NCBI GenBank assembly: GCA_900467685.1
Contig: UBQX01000009.1
Span: forward strand, 1-64,000
Reading direction: 5' to 3'
DNA from: Hyphomicrobiales bacterium
GTDB taxonomy: Bacteria > Pseudomonadota > Alphaproteobacteria > Rhizobiales > Rhizobiaceae
Length of the DNA: 64,000 bases
Below, in pieces: positions 57,290 through 64,000 of the stretch. The stretch's first letter is position 1; every line of letters begins with the position of its first letter. The notes below the pieces were generated by a model. The model searched no databases. It had not been told where the DNA came from and saw only the letters and a list, made by a program, of their open reading frames with translations. A program made the translations under genes and the position numbers.

Positions 57290-58268
57290 TTCCCAGCGGG
57301 ATGATGCCGAGCGAGACGCGGCCGTCGCGGACATTCAGCGTCACCCGGCCGGTCTTGCCGTCAGCCGAGAGGCTTTTCAGCAGGATGGAGGCCGTGTCGA
57401 TGACGGTGATCGCCTGCGGAAAGCTCTTGCTGAGCGTTGCCTGCAGCGCCGCGTAATTCTGGACATCGATCGTCAGGTCGCCGGAGAGGAGGCCGTTTTC
57501 GGCAATTCGGAAGGGACCGGAGACCGCAAGCGTCCCCTCGTTGCCGAAGGTGATTGCCAGTCGCTTGATATCGCCTTGCACCGCTTCGCCGGCAACGATC
57601 GGCGCGCCGGAGAGCACGTTGCCGCGACCATCCAGCGTTGCTTCCAGGCTGGTTGAAAAAACCGGCAGGTTGACCGGGATGAAACCTGTCTCCAGTTTCG
57701 AGCCATCCGAGCGGGAGGCGATATCGAGGTCCGGCCCGTTCTGACGGACGCTGAATTCGGCGTGATCGCTCACGATCTTCAGGGGGGCGGAGGCGCCGGG
57801 CAGCGTGATCGCGCTATCGATCTTGCCGATCGACACGGTGCCGTAAGTGATGCCGGAGAGGTCACCGCCTATATCGCTGTCGAGGCTTTGCCAGTTCGTA
57901 TCCGTCGTCAGGCCGTTCGCCAGCTTCGCCTTGACCGGGCTTGCGATCGAGAAGGAGGCGTGGCGGGGATCGTGAACGAAAGTGGTCGTGCGGACAGAGC
58001 CGGTGCTGAGATCAAGTCCGGTGACCGGATCAACGAATTTCGCTGACTGGCAGACGGCGGAAACACGGGTCGGCAGGCCGCTGAAATCGAGTTCCGCGCA
58101 TTCTTCAGCCGCCGTGCCGGGAGGTGCGACGACGGCGTTCAGGTAGACTTTTGCCTGATGCGCGGCGACGTAGAGCGCCGCTGCGTAGAGTATGGCAACG
58201 AGCAGGATCAGTTTGGCCCACCAGGGAAATCGGCGGCGGCGATTGACGGGCTCGCTGTAAGTCGGCAT
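57273..58268 (-). CDS. DUF2125 membrane-anchored periplasmic protein
   Basis: 331 aa. One N-terminal membrane helix at about residues 15-35 (PWWAKLILLVAILYAAALYVAAH) is followed by a long beta-rich domain of the DUF2125 family, with GKIDSAITLPGASAPL, PVFSTSLEATLDGRGNV and GRVTLNVRDGRVSLGIIPLG. The family is common in alphaproteobacteria and may relate to AsmA-like proteins. It converges on tyrC. Confidence 0.88.
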   Translation of the reverse strand: MPTYSEPVNRRRRFPWWAKLILLVAILYAAALYVAAHQAKVYLNAVVAPPGTAAEECAELDFSGLPTRVSAVCQSAKFVDPVTGLDLSTGSVRTTTFVHDPRHASFSIASPVKAKLANGLTTDTNWQSLDSDIGGDLSGITYGTVSIGKIDSAITLPGASAPLKIVSDHAEFSVRQNGPDLDIASRSDGSKLETGFIPVNLPVFSTSLEATLDGRGNVLSGAPIVAGEAVQGDIKRLAITFGNEGTLAVSGPFRIAENGLLSGDLTIDVQNYAALQATLSKSFPQAITVIDTASILLKSLSADGKTGRVTLNVRDGRVSLGIIPLGTIPPL

Positions 58269-58315
58269 GGAAAACTCCGTGTTGATGATCGAACGGATGC
58301 ACAGTGCCTCGCGAT

Positions 58316-58858
58316 ATGGAAGATTTTTGGGTCTTTGGCTATGGTTCGCTGATGTGGAAGCCGGGCTTTGCCTTCGAAGAGCGGCAGATAGCCCGCGCCT
58401 ATGGCTATCGACGCTCGCTCTGCATCCGTTCCTGGGTTCATCGCGGCACGCGCGAAAAGCCGGGTCTGGTTCTGGGGCTCGATCGCGGCGGCAGCTGCAA
58501 GGGTGTGGCGTTTCGGGTTTCGGAGGCGGAGCGCGAGGCGGTGATTGCCTATCTGCGCGAGCGTGAACTGGTGACCAATGTCTATCTGGAACGCTTCGCC
58601 CCGGCTCGCCTTGCCGACGGGCGTTGGGTGCGCACGCTCATCTATGTCGCAGATCCGGGGCACGAACAGTTCGAGCGGCCATCAAATCCCGAAGAAGCGG
58701 CAGGCATTGTTGCAAGCGCTGTTGGCGCGTCCGGCGACAACCTCGATTATGTGCGCAACACCGTTACGCATATGCGGGAGCTCGGCATAAGGGACAATTG
58801 GCTGGAAAGCGTGCTCTCGCACGCAGAATCGGCAAAACCGGCTCTTACTGTCCCTTGA
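58316..58858 (+). CDS. chaC: Gamma-glutamylcyclotransferase, ChaC family
   Basis: 180 aa. FWVFGYGSLMWKPGFAF is the conserved YGSL substrate loop; ERELVTNVYLERF follows and holds the catalytic Glu of the family. It degrades glutathione to 5-oxoproline and Cys-Gly. A GTG at 58304 is an alternative start. The stop overlaps the convergent plsC gene by 14 bp. Confidence 0.93.
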   Translation: MEDFWVFGYGSLMWKPGFAFEERQIARAYGYRRSLCIRSWVHRGTREKPGLVLGLDRGGSCKGVAFRVSEAEREAVIAYLRERELVTNVYLERFAPARLADGRWVRTLIYVADPGHEQFERPSNPEEAAGIVASAVGASGDNLDYVRNTVTHMRELGIRDNWLESVLSHAESAKPALTVP

Positions 58859-59627
58859 GTTCGGCGAGCCGCTTCTTCACCGTCTGCGGCAGGATGAGGT
58901 GAGGATTGGCCTCGACCGTGTCGAGAAGGCACTGGTCGCTTGCCGCTTCCATCGTCTTCACCAGATGCGCGAAGAATTCCTTCTCCTCCATGCCCGGCTG
59001 GATGGGTGGCAGAATTCGTGCGATGATGGTACCGCCCTGACGCAGAATGGATCGGCGCGGCCAGAAGATACCCGCCTGGTGGACAACGGGAACGACAGGC
59101 ATCTGCAGATCGCGATAGAGCCGCGCAATCCCGTATTTGTAGACAGGCTCGGCTCCCGGCGGGCGGCGCGTGCCCTCCGGATAGATGATCAACTGGCGGC
59201 CGCCCTTCATTTCTTTCAGCGTACGCGTCATGACCTCGGCCATGGCCTTTCCGCGGGCAGAACGGTCGATGCCGATCATGCGCTGCTTGGCGACATACCA
59301 GCCGAAGACCGGGATCCAGAGCAGTTCGCGCTTCAGGATATAAAGCGGGTCCTCGATATGGGGCAGGAAGGCGAATGTGTCCCAGAAGTTCTGATGCTTG
59401 GGCGCGAAGATGAAGGGTCCCTTCGGCAGGTTCTCGAGCCCTTCGATCTCCACCCGCGTTCCGACGATGACTTTCATCAGCCAGAGATTGGAACGCGCCC
59501 AGAACTTTGGAACGAAATAGGCCTTCTTGCGCGGCAGGAGGAAGTAGACGGGCGTGAAGATGATCATCTCCGCGATGAACATCATGTAGAACAGCACGTT
59601 GAAGATGACCGACCGGACCCAGACCAT
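58845..59627 (-). CDS. 1-acyl-sn-glycerol-3-phosphate acyltransferase (PlsC-like)
   Basis: 260 aa. A hydrophobic N-terminal segment (SVIFNVLFYMMFIAEMIIF) is followed by the catalytic HX4D motif KHQNFWDT near residue 77 and the substrate motif IIYPEGTRRPPG near 148. It acylates lysophosphatidic acid or a related lysolipid at the inner membrane. It is downstream of a YdcF-like gene on the same strand. Confidence 0.92.
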   Translation of the reverse strand: MVWVRSVIFNVLFYMMFIAEMIIFTPVYFLLPRKKAYFVPKFWARSNLWLMKVIVGTRVEIEGLENLPKGPFIFAPKHQNFWDTFAFLPHIEDPLYILKRELLWIPVFGWYVAKQRMIGIDRSARGKAMAEVMTRTLKEMKGGRQLIIYPEGTRRPPGAEPVYKYGIARLYRDLQMPVVPVVHQAGIFWPRRSILRQGGTIIARILPPIQPGMEEKEFFAHLVKTMEAASDQCLLDTVEANPHLILPQTVKKRLAELKGQ

Positions 59628-59745
59628 ACCTTGTCTTCCGCTTTTATTTCAGCTTTTTCCCGCCCAGCCGGGGCGAGGTTGCGCGAAGAGCTACACGAAA
59701 ACCATCCGGGACAAAAGCAAGGAAAATGCGTTGCCCGCAAACTTC

Positions 59746-60435
59746 TCAGCGCTCGCCTTTGCCGCTGCGCAGGCTTGATGTATCCGGCGAGAAGAGGTGG
59801 GCGCGGATGGTCGCGCCGACGAGCTTCACATACTCGGACAGCATGGCCTTCACGACTTCCGGCATGGTCATCCAGTTTTCCGATTTGAGGTCCGTGTAGA
59901 CGATCGGGTAGCCGAAATATTGTGTGGCGGGGTCGATCCGGTGCAGTTCCAGCAGACTGCGCGGCATGTGGTAGTTGCTGGTGACGACGAGGACACGGCG
60001 ATAATTGTGGGCGCGCACCCATTTTGCGGTTTCCAGCGCATTGCCCACGGTGTCGATCGCGTCATAGCCGAGGTCCACGCAGCACACGAACAGGCTCTGC
60101 GGGGCGCGCGTCATTTCACGGATGCGGGCTGCGGACGTATCCGGATGAACGCCCGATATCAGCAGCCGCTGGCCGGTTCCTGTTTCGAGAAGATTGACGG
60201 CCTGGTCGATGCGCTGCGTGCCGCCCGTCAGCACGACGACGGCATCGGCCTTTGGTTTTTCCGGCGGCGTCAAGCCGGCCACGGTGTCGGCGAAACGCAG
60301 GAAGCCGCCGAACAGCAGGCCGACGAGGAGAAGCACCACATAGCTGAGGCGTCGCAGGAAGACGCGATGGATCGGGCGTGCGGGTTGCCACGCCCCTCGA
60401 CCGTCCCGTGATGTCCGTATATTTGCCTGGGCCAT
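59746..60435 (-). CDS. YdcF/SanA-family protein (DUF218)
   Basis: 229 aa. One membrane segment at about residues 27-48 precedes a DUF218 domain: DAVVVLTGGTQRIDQAVNLL, LLISGVHPD, TVGNALETAKW and VVTSNYHMPRSLLEL. ElyC-like members affect envelope or peptidoglycan metabolism. It lies between ftsEX and plsC, consistent with an envelope function. Confidence 0.9.
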   Translation of the reverse strand: MAQANIRTSRDGRGAWQPARPIHRVFLRRLSYVVLLLVGLLFGGFLRFADTVAGLTPPEKPKADAVVVLTGGTQRIDQAVNLLETGTGQRLLISGVHPDTSAARIREMTRAPQSLFVCCVDLGYDAIDTVGNALETAKWVRAHNYRRVLVVTSNYHMPRSLLELHRIDPATQYFGYPIVYTDLKSENWMTMPEVVKAMLSEYVKLVGATIRAHLFSPDTSSLRSGKGER

Positions 60436-60481
60436 GGCTAACTCATACGCCCGGAGTGCTTCGGCTGGCCAGAGTTCGTTC

Positions 60482-61483
60482 TCATGTGTTCAGCCCATCG
60501 CTACGCGCTGGGTCTGAGCGGATCTGGTCGATCTCGTAGATCGTGCGCATGACCGTCAGGCGCGCCGTCAAAGTCGTCAGGCCGGCAATCAGGATCATCG
60601 TCAGCGCAATGCCGACATAGCCGAGCCAGCCGACCGAGAATGTGCCGAACAGAGCGGTGGCCTGGTCGCTGGCGGGGGTCGCCAGCGAGCGCGATTGCCA
60701 CCACGAGGCCAGAAGGAAGAAGATGGCTGCCAGAGCGCTGCCGGCGCCGGAGCCCTTGAGGCTGATGATGAGAAAGTGCTTCTGGAACTCATTGGCGACA
60801 AAGGAGGCTTCCGCGCCGACGAAATGCAGGACTTCCACGATATGCCTGTTGCCCGAGAGTGCGCCGCGCGTGGCAAAGATCACGGTCAGAACCATGGCGG
60901 AAAAGACAAGGACGAGAACGCCGGTACCAATCGCGACCGTGGTGCGGGCCATGGAGACGAGGCGATTGACCCATGTGCGGTGGTCGTCGAGCGAGGCTTG
61001 CGGAATTTTCTTCGCCAGCGCATCACGCAGCGCCGCGAAATCCGGCGGTGCACTTTCATCGATCGTGACGATGACAAGGCGAGGGACGGGGAGTTCGTCG
61101 AGGTTCAGGCTCGCGCCGAGCCACGGTTCGAGGAGGCGCGAGGTTGCCTGCTTGTCCATGACGGACGCACCCGTGACGCCGACGAAGGAGGAGGCGATGT
61201 TGCGTGCATCATTGAGCGCCTTGTCCATGTCGAGGCCGTCGTCCGGCTTGATCTGGATGGTGATCTCGCGCGAAATCTGGCTCTGCCAGCTCGCCGCCGT
61301 GGCGCGAACCATGCTGACGCCGCCAAGCGTCAGGCAGGCCAGAAAGGACATGATGGCGATGACCGCGAGGAGCGCGCTTCCCTGAACATTGGCGGACGGC
61401 ACGATCGGTCCATGCGGACGCGTCTGCAGGTCGCCGGGTCTCTTCCGCTCCGGCTGGGCCGGTGTTTTCTCGGCGGTGCTCAT
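60482..61483 (-). CDS. ftsX: Cell-division protein FtsX
   Basis: 333 aa. The four-helix permease has ALLAVIAIMSFLACLTLGGV, VLVLVFSAMVLTVIFATRGAL with SGNRHIVEVLHFVGA, and later segments; an extracytoplasmic domain lies between helix 1 and 2 (residues about 65-190). With FtsE it activates septal peptidoglycan hydrolases. ATG 61483 overlaps the ftsE stop (ATGA), which fixes the start. Confidence 0.94.
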   Translation of the reverse strand: MSTAEKTPAQPERKRPGDLQTRPHGPIVPSANVQGSALLAVIAIMSFLACLTLGGVSMVRATAASWQSQISREITIQIKPDDGLDMDKALNDARNIASSFVGVTGASVMDKQATSRLLEPWLGASLNLDELPVPRLVIVTIDESAPPDFAALRDALAKKIPQASLDDHRTWVNRLVSMARTTVAIGTGVLVLVFSAMVLTVIFATRGALSGNRHIVEVLHFVGAEASFVANEFQKHFLIISLKGSGAGSALAAIFFLLASWWQSRSLATPASDQATALFGTFSVGWLGYVGIALTMILIAGLTTLTARLTVMRTIYEIDQIRSDPARSDGLNT

Positions 61484-62139
61484 GAATAGATTTCCAGCCG
61501 GCCTTCGGAGAGGATCATCCGGCGGGCATCGACCTGGTCCATGAGGGCGAAGTCGTGGGTGGCGATCAGCACGGCGGTGCCCTGGCGGTTCAGTTCGCGG
61601 AAGAGGCCGAGCAGGCGGCGCGCCATGGGCGGGTCGACATTGCCCGTCGGTTCGTCGGCCAGCAGGATTTCCGGGCGATCCATCAGCGCGCGGGCAATCG
61701 CTGCGCGCTGCTTTTCTCCGCCTGATAGAACCGGCGGGAGCACATTGATGCGCTGGCCGAGGCCGACCCATTTCAAGAGCTCGATGACGTCGCTGCGATA
61801 GGTATGCTCCTCCTTGCCGCGCACGCGCAGCGGCAGCGAGACGTTTTCATATGTCGTCAGATGGTCCAGCAGCTGAAAATCCTGGAAGACAATGCCGATC
61901 CGCCGACGCAGCATCGGCAGGTCGTCACGCGGGATCGATGCAATGTCGCGGTCGAACATCCGGATGAGCCCGCGCGTCGGCTTCAGCGACAGGAAAAGCA
62001 GCTTCAGCAGTGTCGTCTTGCCTGCGCCCGAGGGGCCGGTCAGGAACTGGAAGGAGCTGGCCGGGATGTCAAAGGTGATGTCCCGGAGAATTTCCGGGCC
62101 AAGGCCATAGCGCAATCCGACATTTTCGAAATGTATCAC
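61480..62139 (-). CDS. ftsE: Cell-division ATP-binding protein FtsE
   Basis: 219 aa if it begins at GTG 62139, the family length (VIHFENVGLRYG). Walker A GPSGAGKTT, signature LSGGEKQRAA and Walker B ILLADEPTGNVD are intact. It drives FtsX. The longer in-frame ATG at 62244 would add 35 unlike residues and would sit on a candidate CtrA site, so 62139 is preferred, although its Shine-Dalgarno is weak. Confidence 0.93.
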   Translation of the reverse strand: MIHFENVGLRYGLGPEILRDITFDIPASSFQFLTGPSGAGKTTLLKLLFLSLKPTRGLIRMFDRDIASIPRDDLPMLRRRIGIVFQDFQLLDHLTTYENVSLPLRVRGKEEHTYRSDVIELLKWVGLGQRINVLPPVLSGGEKQRAAIARALMDRPEILLADEPTGNVDPPMARRLLGLFRELNRQGTAVLIATHDFALMDQVDARRMILSEGRLEIYS

Positions 62140-62236
62140 GGCTGACTGCGGTTCCCGATCGACGTTTTCAGATGGCGCGCCGCAGGGGTGTCTCAAGATA
62201 GGCGCGAAGCGCCGGACGACCCGGTTTTGCGAAGCA

Positions 62237-62244
62237 TTAACCAT
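62237..62244. promoter_or_regulatory. Candidate CtrA half-site
   Basis: TTAACCAT between ftsE and the divergent gene matches the 8-base CtrA site used in alphaproteobacteria. One 8-mer is weak evidence; a cell-division gene makes it worth noting. Confidence 0.3.
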
Positions 62245-62328
62245 TATCGTTTACGTCTCATAAGGATTCGTTTCAATGCCCGAGCCCGCTTGTCCAATAC
62301 TGCGGTTCCCGGGCGGGGAGGTTTGGCC

Positions 62329-62988
62329 ATGGCCCCGTTCCAGTCCGACAGCAGCGCACGCGTTGCCTATGATGTCATTCCGCCGGAGCGTTCGCTGCAG
62401 CGAACCGGCCGAAAGACTGCTGTCCCAAGCGATATCGATGATGCCGAATTCGAGGTCGTTTCCGCGAACCCCAAGGCGCGGGCGCATGCGACATTCAACG
62501 ACAATAGCCGGGATACGTATCAGCGCCGCGCGCGGACGGGTCCGCGGGAGAATTTCGGCTTCGGTGCCGTTCCCTTGAGTTCCGAAGCGGTCGCCCGCGC
62601 CTCGCGGCTCCCGCAATACGGTCTCGCCGGCCTTGCCGCCGCATTCCTTCTGACGCTCGGCGTTGCGGCCGTTTTCAATGTCGGCGCGTTTGCCGCGGCC
62701 GATGGCGGCCTTGTGATTACCGATGTCCGTCAGTCGCCGCTCGATTCGAACGGTCTTCGCGTGATGGAGCTTTCCGGCAATGTCGAGAACCGGTCGCGCG
62801 AGGCGCAGCCGCTCCCGGCGCTGATTGCGCAGATGAAGTCCGATACAGGGGCGATCAACCAGTCGGCCATCAGTCTCGGCGACGGCCTGCTGGCGGCGGG
62901 TGAGACGGCGCGTTTCACGCTCCGCATCCCGTCTCCCGGTGGAAAACGTCAGGAAGTCTCGATCTCATTTGCACCAAAGGGTGTCTGA
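62329..62988 (+). CDS. DUF3426-like membrane protein (MJ0042 zinc-ribbon family lacking the ribbon)
   Basis: 219 aa from ATG 62329 with GGGGAGG about 8 nt upstream. A low-complexity, probably cytoplasmic N-terminal part is followed by one membrane helix near residue 96-118 (YGLAGLAAAFLLTLGVAAVF) and an external DUF3426-type domain (ITDVRQSPLDSNGLRVMELSGNVENRS and GLLAAGETARFTLRIP). Relatives between ftsE and hpt usually start with a CxxC zinc ribbon, absent in this frame. A short frame with CP at its start (62276) lies just upstream in another frame. Confidence 0.75.
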   Translation: MAPFQSDSSARVAYDVIPPERSLQRTGRKTAVPSDIDDAEFEVVSANPKARAHATFNDNSRDTYQRRARTGPRENFGFGAVPLSSEAVARASRLPQYGLAGLAAAFLLTLGVAAVFNVGAFAAADGGLVITDVRQSPLDSNGLRVMELSGNVENRSREAQPLPALIAQMKSDTGAINQSAISLGDGLLAAGETARFTLRIPSPGGKRQEVSISFAPKGV

Positions 62989-63040
62989 CGGACCTCGCTT
63001 CTGCTAGGCATGGGGATGTTTCAATCCCCGGAGCCCTTTC

Positions 63041-63583
63041 ATGCCTGTCATTCGTGGTAAAGTCATCGAGCCTCTGTTCACGTCGGAGGCGATTGCCAAG
63101 CGCAATGACGAGATGGCCGCCGAAATTGCCAAGGGGCCGACGCAGGACCTGCTGGTGATCTCGATCCTCAAGGGGTCGTTCATCTTCGCCGCCGATCTCA
63201 TCCGTTCGCTGCACCATGTCGGGCTGGCTCCCGAGGTGGAGTTCATCACCCTGTCGAGCTATGGCAAGGGCACGGTGTCGCAGGGCGTGAAGATCATCAA
63301 GGACATCGATAGCGACGTGCACGGACGCGACGTGCTCCTCATCGATGACATTCTCGAATCGGGCCGCACGCTGCAGTTCGCGCGCGACCTGATGTACGAA
63401 CGCGGTGCATCCAACGTCTCCATCGCCGTGCTCCTCGACAAGAGCGTGAAGCGCCAGGAAAAGCTGGAGGCCGATTATGTCGGCTTCGAATGCCCCGATT
63501 ACTTCGTCGTCGGCTATGGCATGGACGTGGCCTATGCCTTCCGCGAACTGCCATTCGTGGGCGTCGTGACGGGCGACGCCTGA
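63041..63583 (+). CDS. hpt: Hypoxanthine phosphoribosyltransferase
   Basis: 180 aa. The PRPP-binding loop is VLLIDDILESGRTL near residue 105; LVISILKGSFIFAADLIR and the C-terminal YGMDVAYAFRELPFVG are family sequence. It salvages hypoxanthine (and guanine) to IMP/GMP. GGAG precedes the ATG. Confidence 0.95.
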   Translation: MPVIRGKVIEPLFTSEAIAKRNDEMAAEIAKGPTQDLLVISILKGSFIFAADLIRSLHHVGLAPEVEFITLSSYGKGTVSQGVKIIKDIDSDVHGRDVLLIDDILESGRTLQFARDLMYERGASNVSIAVLLDKSVKRQEKLEADYVGFECPDYFVVGYGMDVAYAFRELPFVGVVTGDA

Positions 63584-63641
63584 GCCAATCTCACGTCCCA
63601 TTCCCTCTGGCGGGAACATCATCCTACTCTTTTCCGTTGCG

Positions 63642-63669
63642 CATCCGCCCGATTCAAACCGGGCGGATG
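63642..63669 (+). terminator. Hairpin after hpt
   Basis: Perfect 10-bp stem CATCCGCCCG / CGGGCGGATG with an 8-nt loop; only a late, broken T-run (GCTGTTTG). Confidence 0.6.
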
Positions 63670-63797
63670 GTCGCTGTTTGTTAACCACAGTCGCGATGAC
63701 GGTGTACGGTGGCGACGGATCAAGCCGGATGTTTACCTGACGAAAAGGAAAGTCTGGTGTTTTTGTCTCATAAGACAACATGAGCAGGGATAGACAC

Positions 63798-64000
63798 GTG
63801 GCCAGGATTCTCATCACCGAAGACGAAGATTCATTGCGATCCTTCGTCGCCCGTGCGCTCCGTCTCGACGGACACGAAACCATGGAAGCCGCCGATGGGG
63901 CAGAAGGCCTGGAGCGTCTTTCCGAAGGCGAATACGATCTTCTGCTGTCGGATATCCGGATGCCCGTCATGGACGGGATCGAACTGGCGCACCAGGCCGC
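63798..64000 (+). CDS. cpdR: CpdR-like response-regulator receiver protein, 3' end outside window
   Basis: 67 codons are visible. A GTG start at 63798 has AGGGA about 7 nt upstream; an in-frame ATG at 63780 would add six residues. The receiver fold starts RILITEDEDSLRSFVARALRL, with the acidic pocket EDED and the phospho-acceptor Asp in LLLSDIRMPVMDG. Single-domain CpdR proteins control ClpXP-mediated proteolysis in the cell cycle of alphaproteobacteria. The gene could also carry an output domain beyond the window. Confidence 0.85.
   Translation, partial: MARILITEDEDSLRSFVARALRLDGHETMEAADGAEGLERLSEGEYDLLLSDIRMPVMDGIELAHQA

Overview
The window reads as chromosomal DNA of an alphaproteobacterium of the order Hyphomicrobiales, most likely Rhizobiaceae (Agrobacterium, Allorhizobium or Rhizobium group). 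The support is high GC with GC-ending codons, many ATGA stop/start overlaps, the rplU-rpmA, aroK-aroB-CorC, bolA/J-domain/cobS-cobT and ftsE-ftsX/hpt neighbourhoods, two families of palindromic intergenic repeats typical of rhizobia, and a CpdR-like receiver at the right edge. This placement comes from gene content read by eye, not from a database search.

Layout. 0-4.3 kb: the end of a long, regular Thr/Ser-rich octapeptide-repeat protein, then an OGT/SPINDLY-type (GT41) TPR glycosyltransferase and a UDP-galactopyranose mutase joined by an ATGA overlap. This is a candidate surface-glycoprotein locus. 4.4-8.6 kb: sbcD-sbcC nuclease. 8.7-11.2 kb: RpiR regulator divergent from a DadA-type amino-acid dehydrogenase. 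11.3-16.8 kb: an arsenic island on the minus strand with two modules. One is arsR-arsP-thioredoxin-OsmC. The other is arsR2-(38-codon arsC relic)-ACR3-arsC-arsH. Each ArsR gene has a perfect inverted repeat at its start. 17.1-22.5 kb: a small, decayed integrative element at the 3' end of tRNA-Ser(CGA). It is bounded by copies of the tRNA 3' end and carries a truncated tyrosine recombinase and two unrecognised cargo genes. A degenerate copy of the recombinase 5' end lies just outside the left att copy, which suggests that two related elements accreted at this tRNA.

22.8-37.7 kb is mostly housekeeping: L21/L27, two GNAT acetyltransferases, PhoD, a thioesterase preceded by a 543-aa orphan gene, TypA, an aldo/keto reductase, a dienelactone hydrolase, an M20 amidohydrolase, a D,D-carboxypeptidase, a His-rich COG0523 GTPase, a 183-bp palindromic element, a TusA-like protein and an L,D-transpeptidase lipoprotein. 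38-50 kb: accA, xerD, a 52-aa membrane protein, aroK-aroB-CorC, DUF1328 and DUF2852 proteins, a TetR regulator, BolA, a J-domain protein, cobS-cobT and a phytase-like esterase. 50-64 kb: the queuosine-precursor transporter YhhQ with a probable preQ1-I riboswitch over its start codon, L28, DUF3108, an EamA exporter, cupin-gloB, a methyltransferase, hisC-tyrC, DUF2125, ChaC, PlsC, YdcF, ftsE-ftsX, a DUF3426-like membrane protein, hpt and the start of a cpdR-like gene.

The most interesting items are the repeat-protein/GT41 pair, the tandem remnants at tRNA-Ser, the truncated second arsenate reductase, the preQ1 switch and the orphan gene at 27.1-28.7 kb.
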